A DNA stretch of 7,991 bases from Autumnicola edwardsiae (GTDB taxonomy: Bacteria; Bacteroidota; Bacteroidia; Flavobacteriales; Flavobacteriaceae): positions 1 to 7,991 of the forward strand of contig NZ_JAVRHP010000120.1 of NCBI RefSeq assembly GCF_031846505.1. The letters are read 5' to 3'. The notes under the pieces were generated by a model. It had not been told where the DNA came from and did not search any database. It worked only from the letters and a program-made list of their open reading frames with translations. The translations under genes and the position numbers were made by a program. The stretch's first letter is position 1. The number at the start of each line of letters is the position of its first letter. Shown here in pieces: positions 6,500-7,991 of this stretch.

Positions 6500-6521
6500 T
6501 TATTCTGTACTTATTCTGTAC
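6500..6521. repeat. Tandem 11-base repeat upstream of the integrase
   Basis: TTATTCTGTAC occurs twice with no spacer (6500-6510 and 6511-6521), ending 50 bases before the integrase ATG. One helical turn apart, the copies would present the same DNA face to a protein. Possible roles are integrase arm-type sites or an operator controlling the integrase. Confidence 0.75.
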
Positions 6522-6532
6522 TAGTTTTTAAA

Positions 6533-6559
6533 TTGGTTATTTATCTTTATATACATTTT
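6533..6559 (+). promoter_or_regulatory. Candidate integrase promoter
   Basis: TTG at 6533-6535 and TACATTTT at 6552-6559 approximate the Bacteroidota -33/-7 elements (TTG and TAnnTTTG), though the 16-base spacing is slightly short and the final G is missing. The leader to the ATG at 6572 would be very short. The tandem repeat at 6500-6521 lies directly upstream, so integrase binding there could regulate expression. Confidence 0.3.
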
Positions 6560-6571
6560 AAATAACAAATT

Positions 6572-7903
6572 ATGGCCAATGTGAAGATCGTTTTACGTAA
6601 GAATATGATGAGAAAGGATGGTAGAATTCCTCTTGCTTTGAGAATTAGTGAAAATTACAAAACCAATTATAAGTGGCTTGGGCAATATGTTTTTGAGAAG
6701 GACTGGGATGGAAAAGCAGGAAAGGCAAAGAGAAGTCATCCAAATTCACAAAAGCTAAACAATTTTTTAATGAAGAAATTGAGTGAAGTGAATGATATAT
6801 TTTTTGAATCTAAAGATCGGGTTAGCCCGAAACAGGTAAAGCAAAAATTAAAAGGAACCTATGGACAGAAATTTTTTTTTGAACTAGCAGCGGAACGCAT
6901 AATGGAAAAATATGAAAGGGGAACGTTTTCCGTTGCTAAGGCAGAATTATCTATTCTATATAATCTTGAAGAGTTTTTAAATTTAAAAAGAAATAAAAAT
7001 AAATCAGCCGTTATTAAGTCAATAAAGGAGCGTCGTCTGAACCGTCTCAGTAAGGCTCGACTCAATGAATATGATTGGTTGGATGGTGTAGCTTATTTTA
7101 AAAATAGTAAGGCTCTAGCATTCCGAGATATTGATGAAGTATTCATTAATAAATATAAAACATTTTGCTATTCTTATTTAGGACAGAAAACCAGAACTAT
7201 TACGAACCAACTTATTTTAATTAGAACTCTTTTCAATTTGGCTATTAAGGAAGGAATTATTGAACGAAAATATTATCCTTTTGCCGGTGATAAAGAGAAA
7301 ATTAGAATTGGTTCTGGTAATAAGATAGGACTAAGTATAGAAGAGATCGAAAAAATAGAAAAACTAAAGTTGAAGAAAAATAGTTCTATTTGGCACACTC
7401 ATAATGTATGGCTATTTTCTTTTTATTTTGCCGGTATTCGTATTTCGGATGTGGTCAAAATGAAATGGTCGGATTTTAAGGATAAACGGCTTTATTATGT
7501 AATGAATAAAAATGAAAAAGCACTTAGCCTTAAAATTCCTTCCAAGGCAAAAAAAATTTTAGAACATTACAAAAAAGAGAAAGAACTCAATAATGGTTAT
7601 GTCTTTCCATTCTTGAGAAATACGGCTACTAATGATGCTGAACAAATTTATATACGAACCAAAAGCGTCACTAAGGTTTTTAATAAATGCCTAAAACAAA
7701 TTGCCAAAGAATGCGGAATCGAAAAAAACTTATCTAACCACATTGCTAGGCATAGCTTTGGTAACATTGCAGGGGATCGTATTCATCCTTTAATGTTACA
7801 AAAGCTCTATCGTCATAGTGATTTAAAAACTACTTTGAATTATCAAGCTAATTTTATTCACCGAGATGCTGATGATGCACTTGATGAAGTTATTAATTTT
7901 TAA
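6572..7903 (+). CDS. Tyrosine recombinase / integrase
   Basis: This is a 443-residue site-specific recombinase. Residues 1-80 resemble the Bacteroidota arm-DNA-binding N-terminus (KIVLRKNMMRKDGRIPLALR, then YVFEKDWDG). About 100-235 is the helical SAM-like core-binding domain, and 255-430 is the catalytic domain. The catalytic set is complete: Arg 290 (FAGIRISDV), Lys 316 in the beta-hairpin (NKNEKALSL), His 390 and Arg 393 (NHIARHSF), His 415 (YRHSDLKTT) and the nucleophile Tyr 424 (TLNYQ). It should cut and join DNA through a 3'-phosphotyrosine link. The stop is 62 bases from the tRNA fragment at 7966, the usual place for an integrase beside its own attachment site. A run of nine T (6872-6880) codes for three Phe. 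The gene is AT-rich, suggesting transfer. The start ATG has an A-rich leader and no alternative that keeps the N-terminal domain. Confidence 0.95.
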   Translation: MANVKIVLRKNMMRKDGRIPLALRISENYKTNYKWLGQYVFEKDWDGKAGKAKRSHPNSQKLNNFLMKKLSEVNDIFFESKDRVSPKQVKQKLKGTYGQKFFFELAAERIMEKYERGTFSVAKAELSILYNLEEFLNLKRNKNKSAVIKSIKERRLNRLSKARLNEYDWLDGVAYFKNSKALAFRDIDEVFINKYKTFCYSYLGQKTRTITNQLILIRTLFNLAIKEGIIERKYYPFAGDKEKIRIGSGNKIGLSIEEIEKIEKLKLKKNSSIWHTHNVWLFSFYFAGIRISDVVKMKWSDFKDKRLYYVMNKNEKALSLKIPSKAKKILEHYKKEKELNNGYVFPFLRNTATNDAEQIYIRTKSVTKVFNKCLKQIAKECGIEKNLSNHIARHSFGNIAGDRIHPLMLQKLYRHSDLKTTLNYQANFIHRDADDALDEVINF

Positions 7904-7965
7904 ATGGCAATAAGTCAATTTACGGTTGTTAAAAATTTTTGAAATACAAAATACGGTCATAGTAA

Positions 7966-7991
7966 CTCATAACCCGAAGGTCACTGGTTCG
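7966..7991 (+). tRNA. 3' part of a second CAT-anticodon tRNA, cut by the window end
   Basis: CTCATAA (7966-7972) is a canonical anticodon loop with anticodon CAT (7968-7970). It is followed by 3' stem CCCGA, variable loop AGGTC and the T-arm start ACTGG-TTCG. The base before it should begin the 5' stem TCGGG but reads AGTAA, and no D-arm exists further left, so the tRNA homology starts exactly at the anticodon loop. It differs from the fragment at 6355-6398 in the anticodon stem end and T-stem, so it comes from another CAT tRNA gene. The gene continues past the window. It probably marks an attachment-site junction. Confidence 0.68.

Larger units (their letters stand above)
6399..7965. mobile_element. 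Integrase module between two tRNA 3'-half fragments
   Basis: About 1.57 kb lies between the two CAT tRNA fragments. It holds only a tyrosine recombinase gene, its AT-rich leader with a tandem 11-base repeat, and a 62-base spacer before the right fragment. The composition is more AT-rich than the flanking chromosome, consistent with transfer. Both fragments point outward, so the module is not bounded by the direct repeats of a simple integrated element. It may be the end of a larger element truncated or rearranged at the left, or the meeting of two integration events. Confidence 0.5.

Noticed and set aside
6500..6521. CRISPR-like repeat
   Set aside because: There are only two abutting 11-base copies with no spacers and no cas genes.
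6859..7065. Minus-strand frame within the integrase
   Set aside because: It is antisense to an integrase with all catalytic residues and has no domain or promoter of its own.
6355..7991. Group I intron in a tRNA anticodon loop
   Set aside because: Such introns split a tRNA into a 5' and a 3' half on the same strand; here both fragments are 3' halves on opposite strands, with a protein integrase between them.

Overview
The window looks like chromosome from a marine-type member of the Flavobacteriaceae (Bacteroidota; Gramella/Salegentibacter/Zunongwangia-like). The evidence is low GC, A/T-rich leaders without Shine-Dalgarno sequences, Bacteroidota lipoprotein signals (Cys followed by acidic residues), a mature outer-membrane protein starting 'AQ', and an integrase of the SAM-like Bacteroidota type. 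The genus is a guess from style, not from a search.

Layout. Bases 3-65 hold the last codons of a plus-strand gene that enters from the left. Facing it, 126-711 is a decayed minus-strand gene for a small outer-membrane beta-barrel protein. I reconstructed it across frames: signal peptide, mature 'AQNKE' start, glycine/aromatic strands and a terminal 'EYF'. It is broken by one stop and about four one-base frame changes, most of which can be placed at short homopolymers. Next is a tight minus-strand gene set read from right to left: alpha/beta hydrolase (2344-3252), lipoprotein MsrB (1840-2328), cytosolic MsrB (1443-1835) and a collagen-like lipoprotein (890-1426). The gaps are 15, 4 and 16 bases, and the set closes at a hairpin terminator (815-844). 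It looks like one operon joining methionine-sulfoxide repair in the cytosol and the envelope to two less clear partners.

A 131-base divergent spacer leads to plus-strand genes: an M48 metalloprotease lipoprotein (3384-4208) with its own terminator (4241-4266), an Atg22/UMF1-type MFS transporter (4281-5615) and a 53-residue single-span membrane protein (5698-5859). Bases 5860-6316 contain no convincing protein gene. They hold a structured stretch (5858-6242, read on the minus strand) that resembles a repeated intergenic unit, with an Arg-rich 43-codon frame and a 19-base palindrome.

The right end is a mobile module. A complete tyrosine recombinase (6572-7903) lies between two tRNA fragments with CAT anticodons. 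Each consists only of the 3' half, starting near the anticodon loop, and each points away from the integrase (left on minus, 6355-6398, followed by a perfect terminator; right on plus, 7966-7991, running off the window). This anticodon-loop breakpoint matches tRNA-targeting tyrosine integrases. The inverted, outward arrangement is not what one simple insertion gives, because an integrated element should be flanked by direct repeats. An 11-base exact tandem repeat just upstream of the integrase is a candidate binding site for it. I found no defence system, CRISPR array or rRNA. The odd integrase/tRNA junction is the most unusual item here.
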